NCBI GenBank assembly: GCA_020848545.1
Contig: JADLHZ010000118.1
Span: forward strand, 58,409-122,408
Reading direction: 5' to 3'
Source of the DNA: Deltaproteobacteria bacterium
Lineage (GTDB): Bacteria > Myxococcota > JADLHZ01
Length of the DNA: 64,000 nt
Under the pieces are notes generated by a model. The model saw nothing but the letters and a program-made list of their open reading frames with translations. It searched no databases and was not told the origin of the DNA. Both the position numbers and the translations under genes were made by a program. Of this stretch, positions 35,475-44,346 are shown in pieces (the stretch's first letter is position 1; each line of letters begins with the position of its first letter).

Positions 35475-36704
35475 TCATGCCGCTGCCCTGGCCACGCTCG
35501 TGAGCAGCCGTTCGAAGGCCGCACGCACAGCTTCGGGCGTTCGCCACGGCTTCAGCTCTTCCATCGCCCACATCGCGAGGAAGAAGCCGATCTGGCGCGC
35601 CTTTTGATCGCCGTCGCCCTTGGCCGCCGCGTACAGCGCGCTCACGTACGGCGAAGGATCGCTTTCGGCGAAGTAGCGCGCCGTCCAGCGCAGGTTCGAT
35701 CGCGCGAGGCTCGGCGGCCCCGGCTCGGCGATCGCCGCCTCGCACAGTAAGCGCAGCTCGCGGCGAACCAGCGCCTCGCCGCGCATCGAGAGCAAGGTGC
35801 GCGCCTGTGGAAACGCGCCGGCGAGCACCGGCTTCAGGAGATCCTTCGGCGGCGCCGCGACGTCGAACATGCGCAGCGCGACGGCGCGCACTTCTTCGGG
35901 CTTGAGCGGCGGCAGCTCGCGCGCGGGCGCTTGTCCCGGCGCCGGCGCGGGCGCCTTGCTCAACGGCCGCAAGAGCACGATCGTCTTGGCGTCGCTCGCG
36001 ATCGTCGCCGGCGCGGCCGCGAGCAGCGCTTCGGCGATGACGTTGAGCGCCGCGAGCCCGTCCGTGAACGGCGACTTCGCTGGGACGAGCTTGGCGCGGC
36101 GGTAGAGGTCTCCGAGGTATCCCGTGGCGCGCACCTGCGGATCGAAGCCGTGCTTCTGCGCGGCAGCGACGCGCAAACGTTCGGGGATCAAATAGGCCCC
36201 GACGGCGGTGGCGCCTGCCGCTTCGACGTCGGCGGGGAGCGGGGCCGCCAACGCGTCGAGCGCTTTGAGCTCGGCGTCGAGCGCGCGGTTGCCCTTCGCC
36301 AGATGCGCGGTCAACTCGGCGCGCGCTCTTTGTGCCGCGGCCCTCACCGGCACGAGCGCTTCGCCCGCCACGCGGTGCACGCTGGCGACGAACGCGCTGG
36401 CCACCGCATGGTCGAGCGCGTCGGCGAGCGACGAGAGCAGCTTCAACGCGTTCGGTCCGAGCGCCGCCGTCGCCGGACACATGCGCAAAGTGTCACGCAA
36501 GATGCGCTGCACGATCGTCGCGTCGAGCGCCTTCAACACGCGTTCGAGCGCCGGCGCGTCCGCGATCAGCGCGTCCTTGGCGATCCGTTCCTTGCTCGGG
36601 CTCGCGCTCAGGCACTTGCTGATGAGATCGCCGAGCTGCCTGTCGGCGCCGGGCTTCGCAGCCTGCGTCGCGCTCGGTGCCTTCGGTGGCGGCAGGGCGG
36701 GCAT
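35475..36704 (-). CDS. Hypothetical 409-residue helical protein
   Basis: I recognise no family. The protein is almost entirely helical and Ala-rich, with a Pro-rich start (MPALPPPKAPSATQ) and a Pro/Ala linker near 255-275 (APAPAPGQAPARELPP) that divides two helical domains. The second contains RRELRLLCEAAIAEP and FFLAMWAMEELKPW. There is no signal peptide or membrane segment. It lies between the ferritin-like gene (21 bases upstream) and the YopB-like gene (73 bases downstream), so it probably acts with them. Confidence 0.7.
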   Translation of the reverse strand: MPALPPPKAPSATQAAKPGADRQLGDLISKCLSASPSKERIAKDALIADAPALERVLKALDATIVQRILRDTLRMCPATAALGPNALKLLSSLADALDHAVASAFVASVHRVAGEALVPVRAAAQRARAELTAHLAKGNRALDAELKALDALAAPLPADVEAAGATAVGAYLIPERLRVAAAQKHGFDPQVRATGYLGDLYRRAKLVPAKSPFTDGLAALNVIAEALLAAAPATIASDAKTIVLLRPLSKAPAPAPGQAPARELPPLKPEEVRAVALRMFDVAAPPKDLLKPVLAGAFPQARTLLSMRGEALVRRELRLLCEAAIAEPGPPSLARSNLRWTARYFAESDPSPYVSALYAAAKGDGDQKARQIGFFLAMWAMEELKPWRTPEAVRAAFERLLTSVARAAA

Positions 36705-36725
36705 CGCTTCAGTTGTATCCGATCT

Positions 36726-37550
36726 TCATTGCACGCGAAGGCCTATCGGGAGGCCCGCGTCCTCGAGGCGCGGCAGCACGTGGCTCTCGATCCGCTCGTA
36801 GAAGATCCCGAGCAGCGCCTCCTTCGGCAAGAGCCCGAGGCGCGCGAGCCCGCGGTCGACGTCGGTGAGCGGCTTCTTGTCGGCAAGCGAGAGCGGTCCG
36901 CCCAGGCGCTGCTCGAACGCCTTGACCGCTTCCACGACGCGCAGCGCGACGCGGCCCTTCGCCTTCTCGTCGATCAAGCGCACGAGCTCCTTTGCCGCTT
37001 CGAAGCCGAAGGCGCCGTGCGTCGCTTCGTCGGTGAAGATCTCGCTGGTCATCGCCCGCATGCGCGGCTCGCGCGCGACCTCCAAAGACGCTTTGAAGAT
37101 GTGGCTCGACAGCTCTTCGCCGACGCAGAAGAACGACGCCATGCCGGCGAGCACCTCTTCGATCGCGCGGGTGCCGCTGATCGTCTCGGGCGCCGGCGGC
37201 AGCGGCTGTGCGAGGATCTGCGCCTTGCCGCCGAGCCCTTCGAGCACTTGGGCGACCAGGTCTGCGTGTCGGATCTCGTCTTCGACGATCTTGCCGAAGG
37301 CGCCGACGAGATCGAGCGGCGCGCCGATTCGCGCGAGCGCCGAGGTCATGAAGCCGGCGATGACCACCGATTCGTACTCCGTCTCGAAGAGCTGCGAGAA
37401 GCCTTGCAGGGCCCGTGCGCGCACGACGGGATCGAGCGAGGCGACATCGCATGGCGGCAACGGCTCGCTGTCGCCCAGGCGTTCGACGCGGCGCCGATGC
37501 ACGGCCTTCACGCGCGTCACGTCGCGGCGGATGTCGATCTTCGCGCTCAC
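36726..37550 (-). CDS. Ferritin-like di-iron protein (second paralogue)
   Basis: A helical di-iron carboxylate protein of about 274 residues. The two half-sites are E in FETEYESVVIAG plus DEIRHADLV, and E in CVGEELSSHIFK plus DEATHGAFGF, the same order and spacing as in the protein at 12085-12903. GTG 37550 is the chosen start because it gives the paralogue's length; ATG 37610 and 37907 are longer options that run into the divergent operon. It leads the minus-strand array ending in dapD. The enzyme could be an oxidase or N-oxygenase; the substrate is unknown. Confidence 0.8.
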   Translation of the reverse strand: MSAKIDIRRDVTRVKAVHRRRVERLGDSEPLPPCDVASLDPVVRARALQGFSQLFETEYESVVIAGFMTSALARIGAPLDLVGAFGKIVEDEIRHADLVAQVLEGLGGKAQILAQPLPPAPETISGTRAIEEVLAGMASFFCVGEELSSHIFKASLEVAREPRMRAMTSEIFTDEATHGAFGFEAAKELVRLIDEKAKGRVALRVVEAVKAFEQRLGGPLSLADKKPLTDVDRGLARLGLLPKEALLGIFYERIESHVLPRLEDAGLPIGLRVQ

Positions 37551-37659
37551 GGAATCACTCTCGCGCCATCTTGCCCGCGAGGCAACGGTGTGGGCAGGCT
37601 CACGGGTCATGCGGGAAACGCCGAAGCAATTCGCCGCGCGTACCGGCAAGGAAGCGCCG

Positions 37660-38355
37660 ATGACCGACGTGTCCGTCGCTGGCGCCGCGCTCGCGACGAC
37701 CGTGCGTCCGCTCGTTGGCGACGAAGCATGCCCCACCTTGTACCGAGACGTCGGGCCGCAGGCGCTGATGCGTTTCCTCGACGGCAAGCTCGATCGCTTG
37801 GCCGGGCCGAGGGCGCCGTGCGTGTTCATGCGCGACGCGACCTTGCCCGGCTTCACCGGCGTCGTGCGCGAGCTCGGCGTGCTCGTGTTTCTCCAGCCGC
37901 TCGCCATCGGGCCGTGGGTTTCGGGGCAACCCGGGATCTACGTGGCCGAGACCGGCCTGATGCCGCCGGCGCCGACGCTCGGCTTCGTGCCGCGGGCCGA
38001 GAACCTCCCCGAAGTCGACGCGCAGATCGCCAATGCGCCGGACGCCTCTGCGCTGCGCGAAGCGCTCGGCGGCGCGCGCTATGACGAGCAGGTGACGGAC
38101 GTGCGCGGCGATCTCGGGCAGTATCTCGAGATCTGGCGCGCGCTCGAGACCGAGGCGGCGCCGTGGCGAGCGTTGGTCGGCGGGCACCGCGAGGCGACCC
38201 GCATCGCCGCGCTCGAGGTGCTTCGCAGTGAAGGCCTCACCGAGCAGGATTTGCATGCACCGCTGTTCAGCGTCCCCAAGGCCCGCCGCGCCGAGCTTGC
38301 CGCGCGCATGGTGGCGCTCTCGGCAAAACGCGCACAACTGGAGGCTCAACGATGA
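37660..38355 (+). CDS. Unknown protein, first gene of the HemN/ColD-like operon
   Basis: A 231-residue protein of no family I recognise. A mixed N-terminal domain includes ALMRFLDGKLDRLAGPRAPC and VRELGVLVFLQPLAIGPWV. The C-terminal third is helical (YLEIWRALETEAAPWRAL, then ARRAELAARMVALSAKRAQL). There is no signal peptide. AAGGAAG sits six bases before ATG 37660, which decides this start over ATG 37609. It overlaps the next gene in an ATGA. Because everything downstream is coupled, it likely binds or prepares the pathway substrate (inference). Confidence 0.75.
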   Translation: MTDVSVAGAALATTVRPLVGDEACPTLYRDVGPQALMRFLDGKLDRLAGPRAPCVFMRDATLPGFTGVVRELGVLVFLQPLAIGPWVSGQPGIYVAETGLMPPAPTLGFVPRAENLPEVDAQIANAPDASALREALGGARYDEQVTDVRGDLGQYLEIWRALETEAAPWRALVGGHREATRIAALEVLRSEGLTEQDLHAPLFSVPKARRAELAARMVALSAKRAQLEAQR

Positions 38356-39491
38356 AGCGCTACCCCTGCACTGGCCACGTCGATCTGCGCGGCTTTCCGG
38401 CGTACCTCGAGGGCGAGCTCGGCGCCTCGCGACACAACTTGCAGGCGTTCGCGCGAGAGCTCGAGGGCCGCTTCGACGCTGCGCGCATCGTGCTCACGAA
38501 CTCGGGCTCGTCGGCCAACCTCGCCGCCGCGTTCGCGTTGCGCGAAGTGACCGATACGCACCGCCGCCGCGCGATCATCAGTGGCTTCACCTTTCCGACC
38601 ACGGTCGCCGCGCTCGTCACGGCTGGCTTCGAGCCTTACGTCGTCGACACCGAGCCCGGCGGCTTCGGCATCGATCCTTCGGCGGCCGAGCGGGCGATGG
38701 ACGTCGACACGAGCGTCATCTGCGTCACGCACTTTCTCGGCTTCTCGGCGGCGGTCGATCGCTTGGTCGAGGTGGCGGCGCCGTACCAAGCGCAGATCCT
38801 GCAAGACGGCTGCGAGACGATGGACACGTTCGTCGGCGATCGCCGCGCGCATCAGATCTCCGGCCTCACGACGTGGAGCTTCTACCACCCGCACCACTTG
38901 AGCGCGTACGGCGGCGGCGCCGTCATCGCGTCGAACGAGCGGTTGCAACGCAAGCTCGAGTCGATCGCGCACTGGGGCCGCGCGTGCACCTGCCACGTGC
39001 CGGATCTGCCGTGCGTGGCGCCGCACGGGCGCGATCACAACTTTTGGTACGAGCGCCCCGGCTTCAACCTCGAGATGAGCGAGCTCAACGCGTGCTTCGG
39101 GCGCTTCCAGCTCGCGCGCTTCGATCGCGACGAGGCGGTGCGCAAGCAACACTACGGCATCTTGCACGAAGCGCTCGCAGACTTGGACGGCGTTCGCGTC
39201 TGGGCGCCGCCGAAGAACACGGGCTCGCCCTTCGTGTTCCCGATCGCGCTCGACGATCCTCTGCGGGTCGAGCGGGTGTGCCAATGGCTCGACGCGCGCG
39301 GCGTCGAGACGCGATCGCTCATGGGCGGCGCGATCACCCGCCAGCCGGCGTACGCGCTGCTCAGAAACGACGGGCTCAAAGAGTGCCAGGCGTTGTCCGA
39401 GCGCGCGTTCTGCGTGGGCGTGCACCAGACGCTTCCCGAGGTCGACGTCATGGCCGTCGGCCGCCTGCTGCGCGAGGCGCTCGGTTGCTGA
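38352..39491 (+). CDS. DegT-fold PLP enzyme with His for Lys (ColD/RfbH-type dehydratase-like)
   Basis: A 379-residue fold-type I PLP enzyme. Where sugar aminotransferases of the DegT family have the Schiff-base lysine, this reads SFYHPHHLSAYGGGA (H181), as in the 4-keto-6-deoxyhexose 3-dehydratases ColD and RfbH/E1. D152 would hold the PLP nitrogen. HWGRACTC followed by C221, then GFNLEMSELNACFGRFQL, also matches that subgroup; the cysteines C212, C214 and C221 recall the Fe-S ligands of RfbH, though a fourth is not evident. It likely removes a hydroxyl or amine rather than transaminating. It overlaps both neighbours. Confidence 0.87.
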   Translation: MKRYPCTGHVDLRGFPAYLEGELGASRHNLQAFARELEGRFDAARIVLTNSGSSANLAAAFALREVTDTHRRRAIISGFTFPTTVAALVTAGFEPYVVDTEPGGFGIDPSAAERAMDVDTSVICVTHFLGFSAAVDRLVEVAAPYQAQILQDGCETMDTFVGDRRAHQISGLTTWSFYHPHHLSAYGGGAVIASNERLQRKLESIAHWGRACTCHVPDLPCVAPHGRDHNFWYERPGFNLEMSELNACFGRFQLARFDRDEAVRKQHYGILHEALADLDGVRVWAPPKNTGSPFVFPIALDDPLRVERVCQWLDARGVETRSLMGGAITRQPAYALLRNDGLKECQALSERAFCVGVHQTLPEVDVMAVGRLLREALGC

Positions 39492-40801
39492 CTTTCGATC
39501 GCGCCTTGGCGAACCCGCTGCGCGCGAGCGTGATGTATCCGCCGGATCGCCGGTTGTTTCGGCCCTTCGCGGTCGCGGCGCGCGTTGCCGATCTCTTGGC
39601 CGCCGTGGGCCCGCGCGCCGGCCTCTACGCGCACGTCCCGTTCTGCGAAACGAAGTGCACCTACTGCGACTACGAAACGGTGCCGCTCGGAAAGTACGCG
39701 GGCGCCGGCGTCGAGGCGTATGTGCAGGCCCTGTGCACCGAGCTGCGCACGACCCTGGCCGCGTTGCCGCGCGCGACGACGATCACCGGCTTCGACATCG
39801 GCGGCGGCACGCCTGGAGCGATGTCTGCCGAGCAATTTCTGCGCGTCATCGACACGCTCGGCGCGGCGCGGCTCGCAGCCGGCTTCGAGATCAGCACCGA
39901 GACCACGCCCACGCTGGCGGCAGCCGATCCGCCTAAGTGGGCCGCGATCCGCCGCGCCGGCGTCTCGCGCGTGAGCATGGGCGTCCAGACAGACGACGAG
40001 GCGCTCCTCGGCCGCATGAACCGCGCGCAAGACAAGAGCGATCGCATGCGCCGCGGCATCGACGCGCTGCGCGACGCCGGCTTTGCGATCGTGAACCTCG
40101 ATCTCATGTTCGCGCTGCCCGGGCTCACCGCCGAGCGCTTCATCGAGAGCGTCGACTTCGCGATCGCGCTCGCGCCAGACGTCATCACGATCTACGACAC
40201 CGTGTACAAGAACCGCGGCATCGCCACGCAGGCGCGGCGCTGGGACCTCACGCCGTCGCCGAAGGACTACGGCGATCAATACGATCGCGCGTTTCTGCGC
40301 CTGAACGCCGCCGGCTATCGCGGTCGCTACGGCTCGGTGAACTTCTCGCGCGTGCCGGGGCGCTTGGGCACGAGCCGCTACCTCGAGAGCCGCATCCTCG
40401 ACGGCGCGGACTACGCGGGCGTCGGGCTCTACGCATCGAGCCTCGCCGGCAATGTCTGGCGCTTCGGCAAGAAGAGCTACGGCGCCTGGATCGAGCACGC
40501 GGCGCGCGGCGATCTCGCGGCCGAGGACGTCTACGCGCTACCCAAAGCGCACGTGATGGCGAAGTACCTCTTGCTCGCGCTCTCGTACGGCTACGTCGAC
40601 GGCGCGCGCTTCCAAGCACGCTTCGCTGAGCGCTTCTCAGATCGTTTTGCGCGCGCGCGCTCGTTCGCGATCGATCGTGGCCTCTTGCAGCAACACGGGG
40701 ATGACTACACGATCGTGCCGGGTGCGTTCGCCGATCTGCCGGGCCTGCGCGCACTGTTCTATCCCGACGACGCGCTCCCTTGGCTCGAGGTCCCGCTGTG
40801 A
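39485..40801 (+). CDS. HemN-like radical SAM enzyme
   Basis: A 438-residue radical SAM protein of the coproporphyrinogen-dehydrogenase-like group. The cluster motif is C54-xxx-C58-xx-C61 in VPFCETKCTYCDY, followed by FDIGGGTPGAM near residue 100, SMGVQTDDEALLGRMNR near 165 and NLDLMFALPGLTAERF near 200. HemN-like proteins also include methyltransferases and cyclases, and without other haem genes nearby a haem role is doubtful. TTG 39485 is used because it overlaps the upstream gene and has GAGG ahead; ATG 39533 is possible. Its end overlaps the VanX-like gene by four bases. Confidence 0.88.
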   Translation: MLTFDRALANPLRASVMYPPDRRLFRPFAVAARVADLLAAVGPRAGLYAHVPFCETKCTYCDYETVPLGKYAGAGVEAYVQALCTELRTTLAALPRATTITGFDIGGGTPGAMSAEQFLRVIDTLGAARLAAGFEISTETTPTLAAADPPKWAAIRRAGVSRVSMGVQTDDEALLGRMNRAQDKSDRMRRGIDALRDAGFAIVNLDLMFALPGLTAERFIESVDFAIALAPDVITIYDTVYKNRGIATQARRWDLTPSPKDYGDQYDRAFLRLNAAGYRGRYGSVNFSRVPGRLGTSRYLESRILDGADYAGVGLYASSLAGNVWRFGKKSYGAWIEHAARGDLAAEDVYALPKAHVMAKYLLLALSYGYVDGARFQARFAERFSDRFARARSFAIDRGLLQQHGDDYTIVPGAFADLPGLRALFYPDDALPWLEVPL

Positions 40802-41496
40802 TCGCGCTCGTGCTCTTCGCTCTCGTCGGCGCGCCGCCCCCGGGGTTCGTCGACCTGAAGGCCACGGTGCCCGGCATCGCGCTAGACATCCGCTATCACA
40901 CCGCGAGCAACTTCAGCGGCGCGCCGCTGCCCGGCTACGCCACGCCGGCGGCCTGGATGCTCGAGGAGCCGGCCAGAGCGCTCGCGCGCGTGCAAGCCGA
41001 GCTCAACAAGCAGGGCCTCGGCTTGATCGTCTACGACGCTTATCGGCCGTTGCGCGCAACCCTGGCGATGGTCGCGTGGGCGGAGCGCACGCAGCAAGTG
41101 AAGCTGCTCGACGACGGCTACATCGCACGCCGCTCGGGCCACAACCACGGTCACACGATCGATCTCGGCGCGATCGATCTGAAGACGCAGCAGCCGCTCG
41201 ACATGGGCACGGCGTGGGACACGCTCTCCGAGGAGAGCCACACGATGCGCGCCAACGGTGAAGCGCTCGAGCACCGCTTGCTCCTGAAGAAGGCGATGGA
41301 GGCGCAAGGGTTCAAGCCGTACCTGAAGGAGTGGTGGCACTTTTCGTATCCGGCAAAAGGCACGCGCCCGCGCGACGTGCCTTACGGATGCGCCGAGCCG
41401 AAGGAAGGCGCGTGGCAGCCGCCGAAGGGTTGGAACGAAGCCGGCTTTCAGATGCCCGCCAGCGCGCCCGTCCAGGCCTGCGAGGATCGGCGGTGA
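40798..41496 (+). CDS. VanX-type D-alanyl-D-alanine dipeptidase with signal peptide
   Basis: A zinc dipeptidase of family M15D, 232 residues, opening with a signal-like MIALVLFALVGAPPPG. All VanX residues are visible: R83 in YDAYRPLRA, zinc ligands H115 and D122 in SGHNHGHTIDLG, and E178 with H181 in EWWHFSYPAKG. It would cleave D-Ala-D-Ala or a similar dipeptide in the periplasm. GTG 40798 overlaps the radical SAM stop. There are no vanHA genes nearby, so turnover or product processing is more likely than vancomycin resistance. Confidence 0.9.
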   Translation: MIALVLFALVGAPPPGFVDLKATVPGIALDIRYHTASNFSGAPLPGYATPAAWMLEEPARALARVQAELNKQGLGLIVYDAYRPLRATLAMVAWAERTQQVKLLDDGYIARRSGHNHGHTIDLGAIDLKTQQPLDMGTAWDTLSEESHTMRANGEALEHRLLLKKAMEAQGFKPYLKEWWHFSYPAKGTRPRDVPYGCAEPKEGAWQPPKGWNEAGFQMPASAPVQACEDRR

Positions 41497-41632
41497 TCGC
41501 GCTGCTCGCCGTTCTCGTCCGCGGCGCGAACGCGCGGCCGCACGAGAAGAACGGCCTGCTCTGCCCGTTCAAGAGAGAGATGACGCGAGCGATGGGCTCT
41601 GAGGTGGGGCTCGGGCAGAGGCCGGACGACCG

Positions 41633-41747
41633 GCTTTCTGTGCGGCGAGATGGACGGTATGCAGCCAAAGCCGATGCCGAAAGCGCCCACCGGCTGGCTC
41701 GCCTACGTTCAGGTCGATGACGTCAAGAAGACCGTCGCCACCGCCGA
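41633..41747 (+). pseudogene. Remnant of a VOC (glyoxalase-fold) family gene
   Basis: An isolated internal stretch, GFLCGEMDGM followed by PKAPTGWLAYVQVDDVKKT, reads as the middle of a VOC-superfamily protein, where such a strand and the VDDVxxTV motif start the second repeat. It has no start, and both sides are unrelated sequence. The rest of 41497-41778 shows only a short open frame from GTG 41493 with a signal-like MIALLAVLVRGANA and no recognisable domain. The interval seems to be debris between the VanX-like gene and a convergent lipoprotein gene. Confidence 0.55.
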
Positions 41748-41778
41748 AGCGCCGCCGCAAAGGCCCAGTTGGCTGCGC

Positions 41779-43059
41779 CTACGGGCACACCGCGAAACTA
41801 CACCCGAGCAAACGACGAACGACGAGCGTTCCCGGCGGACAGCTCGCCGCGAACAAGCCGCTCGCCGACGTAAGCGCTGCGCACTCCGGCCTCTCGGCGC
41901 ATAGCGCGTTATAACACGCTTCCCCGTTCGGTCTGGTTCCGGCTGCGACCTCCGCGCTGTAGCCGAGCGGGCAGCCGCCGGCTGCGATGGATTGCGGGGA
42001 ACAGGCGTTGACGAGCGGCACAATCAACTTGCAGATCTTCTGCGGGCAAAAACCTTGGCTCGGCGCCTCACCCTCGAAGACGAAGATCCCCGGGATCGAT
42101 CCGGGCAACACCGGACACGCGGCGCTCGCAGACGCATCGCACAGCGTATCGGTCGTGCAGTTGAGCCCCCCACCCTTTTTGGTTCCGGAGAGCCGTTCGG
42201 CCGTCACGCTGAACGTGCACGAGCCTTCGCGGAGCTCGCCCTCGAGCGTCGTTGCCGACTCACCGATGCCGAGCCGAGCCGACAACGAAAAGCCTGGGCC
42301 GATCGCACGATCGCCTAGCTGAAAGGCAGTCGCGAGCGACAACTCGAGCCGCGCCGGCTCGAAGGTCGCAAGCGCGCCGAACTCGACGTCGCCCGACGCC
42401 AAGCTGGCAATGACGGCCACCGGCGACGCTGGTGTGACGACGAGCACCCACCGGCGTTCCCCGGCGAGCTCGGCGCAACGTCCGTCGCCGCTCGTCTGCT
42501 TTACCTTCGCGCTGTAAACGCCGGCCAAGCGCGCGTCGAAGTCGCACACTTTTCGCGCCTCGTAGGTCAGTCCTGCCGTGAGGGACTTGCAGCCCGATTC
42601 AGCGCCGACTTTGCGCAGTAGGTCGCACATTCGTTCTTCCGCCGCAGCGTCCGGAAAGGTCAGCTTCAAGGTGACGGCATCGAACCCGATGGTCACTTCC
42701 AATTGCGCGCGAAAGCGCTCCTTGGCGAGGGCCGGGAACAAGCGTGCGATGTCCGGTGCGCCCTGCTCGACCGTCGGCTCCACGAGGTTGGTGAACACGC
42801 GCAGCCCGTCGTCGCGGCGCACGGGCGTACCGATGACCGGCAACGTATCGCTCGACTCGAGCGCGCCGAAGCTCACGAGCACGCGGGTGGAGACCTCGAC
42901 GACGTTGACGAGGCGGGGAGCGAGCGTGTTCGTCGCGTCGCGCGCCAGGTAGATCCCAGACGCTTCCCCGAGGAACTCCGGCTCGGCCTGCACATCGGTG
43001 AAAGAGCGCACACACGCCGAGATCGCGAGCATCAACGCGACGAGCGCGATCCGCCTCAC
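41779..43059 (-). CDS. Cys-rich lipoprotein of unknown function
   Basis: A 426-residue lipoprotein (lipobox MLAISAC, C16). The first 290 residues look beta-rich, with a charged AKERFRAQLEVTIGFDAVTL segment. The last 110 residues are Cys-rich (CSPQSIAAGGCPLGY, CYNALCAERPECA, CPPGTLVVRRLLGCSFAVC), most likely disulphide-bonded outside the cytoplasm. I recognise no enzyme motif. It is convergent with the VanX-like operon, separated by debris. The upstream neighbour on the same strand is 148 bases away. Confidence 0.75.
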   Translation of the reverse strand: MRRIALVALMLAISACVRSFTDVQAEPEFLGEASGIYLARDATNTLAPRLVNVVEVSTRVLVSFGALESSDTLPVIGTPVRRDDGLRVFTNLVEPTVEQGAPDIARLFPALAKERFRAQLEVTIGFDAVTLKLTFPDAAAEERMCDLLRKVGAESGCKSLTAGLTYEARKVCDFDARLAGVYSAKVKQTSGDGRCAELAGERRWVLVVTPASPVAVIASLASGDVEFGALATFEPARLELSLATAFQLGDRAIGPGFSLSARLGIGESATTLEGELREGSCTFSVTAERLSGTKKGGGLNCTTDTLCDASASAACPVLPGSIPGIFVFEGEAPSQGFCPQKICKLIVPLVNACSPQSIAAGGCPLGYSAEVAAGTRPNGEACYNALCAERPECAALTSASGLFAASCPPGTLVVRRLLGCSFAVCP

Positions 43060-43207
43060 GGCTGCCCCGCGAAGGAGCCAACGGCGGTGACCACGGGCTC
43101 GCCGAAGCCGATCAGCGCGCAGACGAAGCTCAACCGCTGCATCGCTTCGTCAGATCATGCCGTGCGCTTGCGGTCAACTTTGCGTGTTTGGCCCTCATGG
43201 ATCGTCT

Positions 43208-44206
43208 TCAACACCTGATATGGAGGGTCTGCCTGCCAGACACGACGTGGTGCGCAACGCCCCAAGTCGTCAGGCTGCGTTGCACGAGGGCGAGCATTGC
43301 CGAAAGGTAGGCTGAACGCTCGAGCTCGGGACTTTCGGGTCGGGCGACCGGAATGAAGAAAAAAAACATTTCGCCCTTCGCCTTGGCGTCAATCAGGTCT
43401 TTTGTGAGGGTCGCTGCGATCGCGGGAAAATCGGTTTCCGCCTTCTGCTTTCCCGCGGCTGCGTGGCGGGCTTCGATGGCGCTGATCTCCCGCGAGGAAA
43501 TGAATCCGAGGTCGAAGTCGCTGCTCTTGCCGAGCGCAACGCAGAGGTCCCCAGTGATCTGGCCGTAGCGGGAGAGCTGCCGTACCTGCAGGCCGAGCTC
43601 CCGGTGGAGAATCGTCGTGACAAGGGCGCGGTCCTCCTTCTGCCATTTCAGCGTCCCACCGGATCCCAAGTGCTTGAACGCTGCATCGATCTGCTTGCTG
43701 GTGACGACGATGTCTTCGGCTGCACGCCCGGCTTTGGCGCGCGCGTAAATGGCCTCACCGATACACTGACGAACAGCCGCGACGGTGTCCTCGTACTCGG
43801 CGCGGCGCAGCGCTTGCTGCGCTCCAGCAGCCTCGGCGATCGTGCTCGCAGTCGTAGGCATTTGCGGGGCAGCGAGCAGTGAACGGGCGCCGCACAGCGA
43901 GGCCTCCATGGCCGCTTTGCGTTTCGTCGCCCAGTCGAGCCCAAGCTCACGTACGCCAACGCCGGAGGCGTCGAGAACATCAAAGAGGGCACCGCAAGCC
44001 GCGCGCAGCTCTACGGAATGGACGCCAGTGAGCCTCTGCCAAAGCGATCGCTCCGGCTTGATGGCCACCTCGGCGCCGGCAGCGCTAGCGGCACTCTGGA
44101 GCCGCTTCAGCTCGGCAGCGGAGACGGTGAGACCGATCGTCGTCGCATGCGCTTCGGCGCGATAGGGTGAAGTCGGTTGCGACTCTCGCGTGGCAGGCAA
44201 TTTCAT
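43208..44206 (-). CDS. Hypothetical 332-residue protein
   Basis: I do not recognise a family. It begins with a helical AELKRLQSAASAAGAEVAIK and contains YEDTVAAVRQCIGEAIYAR, LRQLSRYGQITGDLCVALG and a SSDFDLGFISSREISAIEA region, followed by a short hydrophobic run (KGEMFFFFIPVARPES). The final LSAMLALVQRSLTTWGVAHH is helical. There is no signal peptide. ATG 44206 has AGAGGG upstream; the longer frame to 44416 belongs to noncoding debris. It sits beside a decayed methyltransferase and may be recently arrived. Base composition here is slightly less GC-rich than in neighbours. Confidence 0.65.
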   Translation of the reverse strand: MKLPATRESQPTSPYRAEAHATTIGLTVSAAELKRLQSAASAAGAEVAIKPERSLWQRLTGVHSVELRAACGALFDVLDASGVGVRELGLDWATKRKAAMEASLCGARSLLAAPQMPTTASTIAEAAGAQQALRRAEYEDTVAAVRQCIGEAIYARAKAGRAAEDIVVTSKQIDAAFKHLGSGGTLKWQKEDRALVTTILHRELGLQVRQLSRYGQITGDLCVALGKSSDFDLGFISSREISAIEARHAAAGKQKAETDFPAIAATLTKDLIDAKAKGEMFFFFIPVARPESPELERSAYLSAMLALVQRSLTTWGVAHHVVSGRQTLHIRC

Positions 44207-44346
44207 CGTGATCGCCCTCTGCCTCGAGTCTCGCGCGAAGCAGCGGGTGAAGTGCTGAGTCTTGTGCCGACACCAAGCGGCGTTGACGATTGTGACAGGC
44301 GCGCTTGACGGCCAGGCTTCGAGACTCAGCGCGGGGAGGGAGAGGC

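Noticed and set aside
39485..40801. Haem biosynthesis hemN
   Set aside because: The radical SAM core fits the HemN-like group, but the setting has no haem genes and this group contains many other activities, so no symbol was given.
40798..41496. Vancomycin resistance gene
   Set aside because: VanX residues are present, but there are no vanH or vanA genes and the gene belongs to an unrelated operon.
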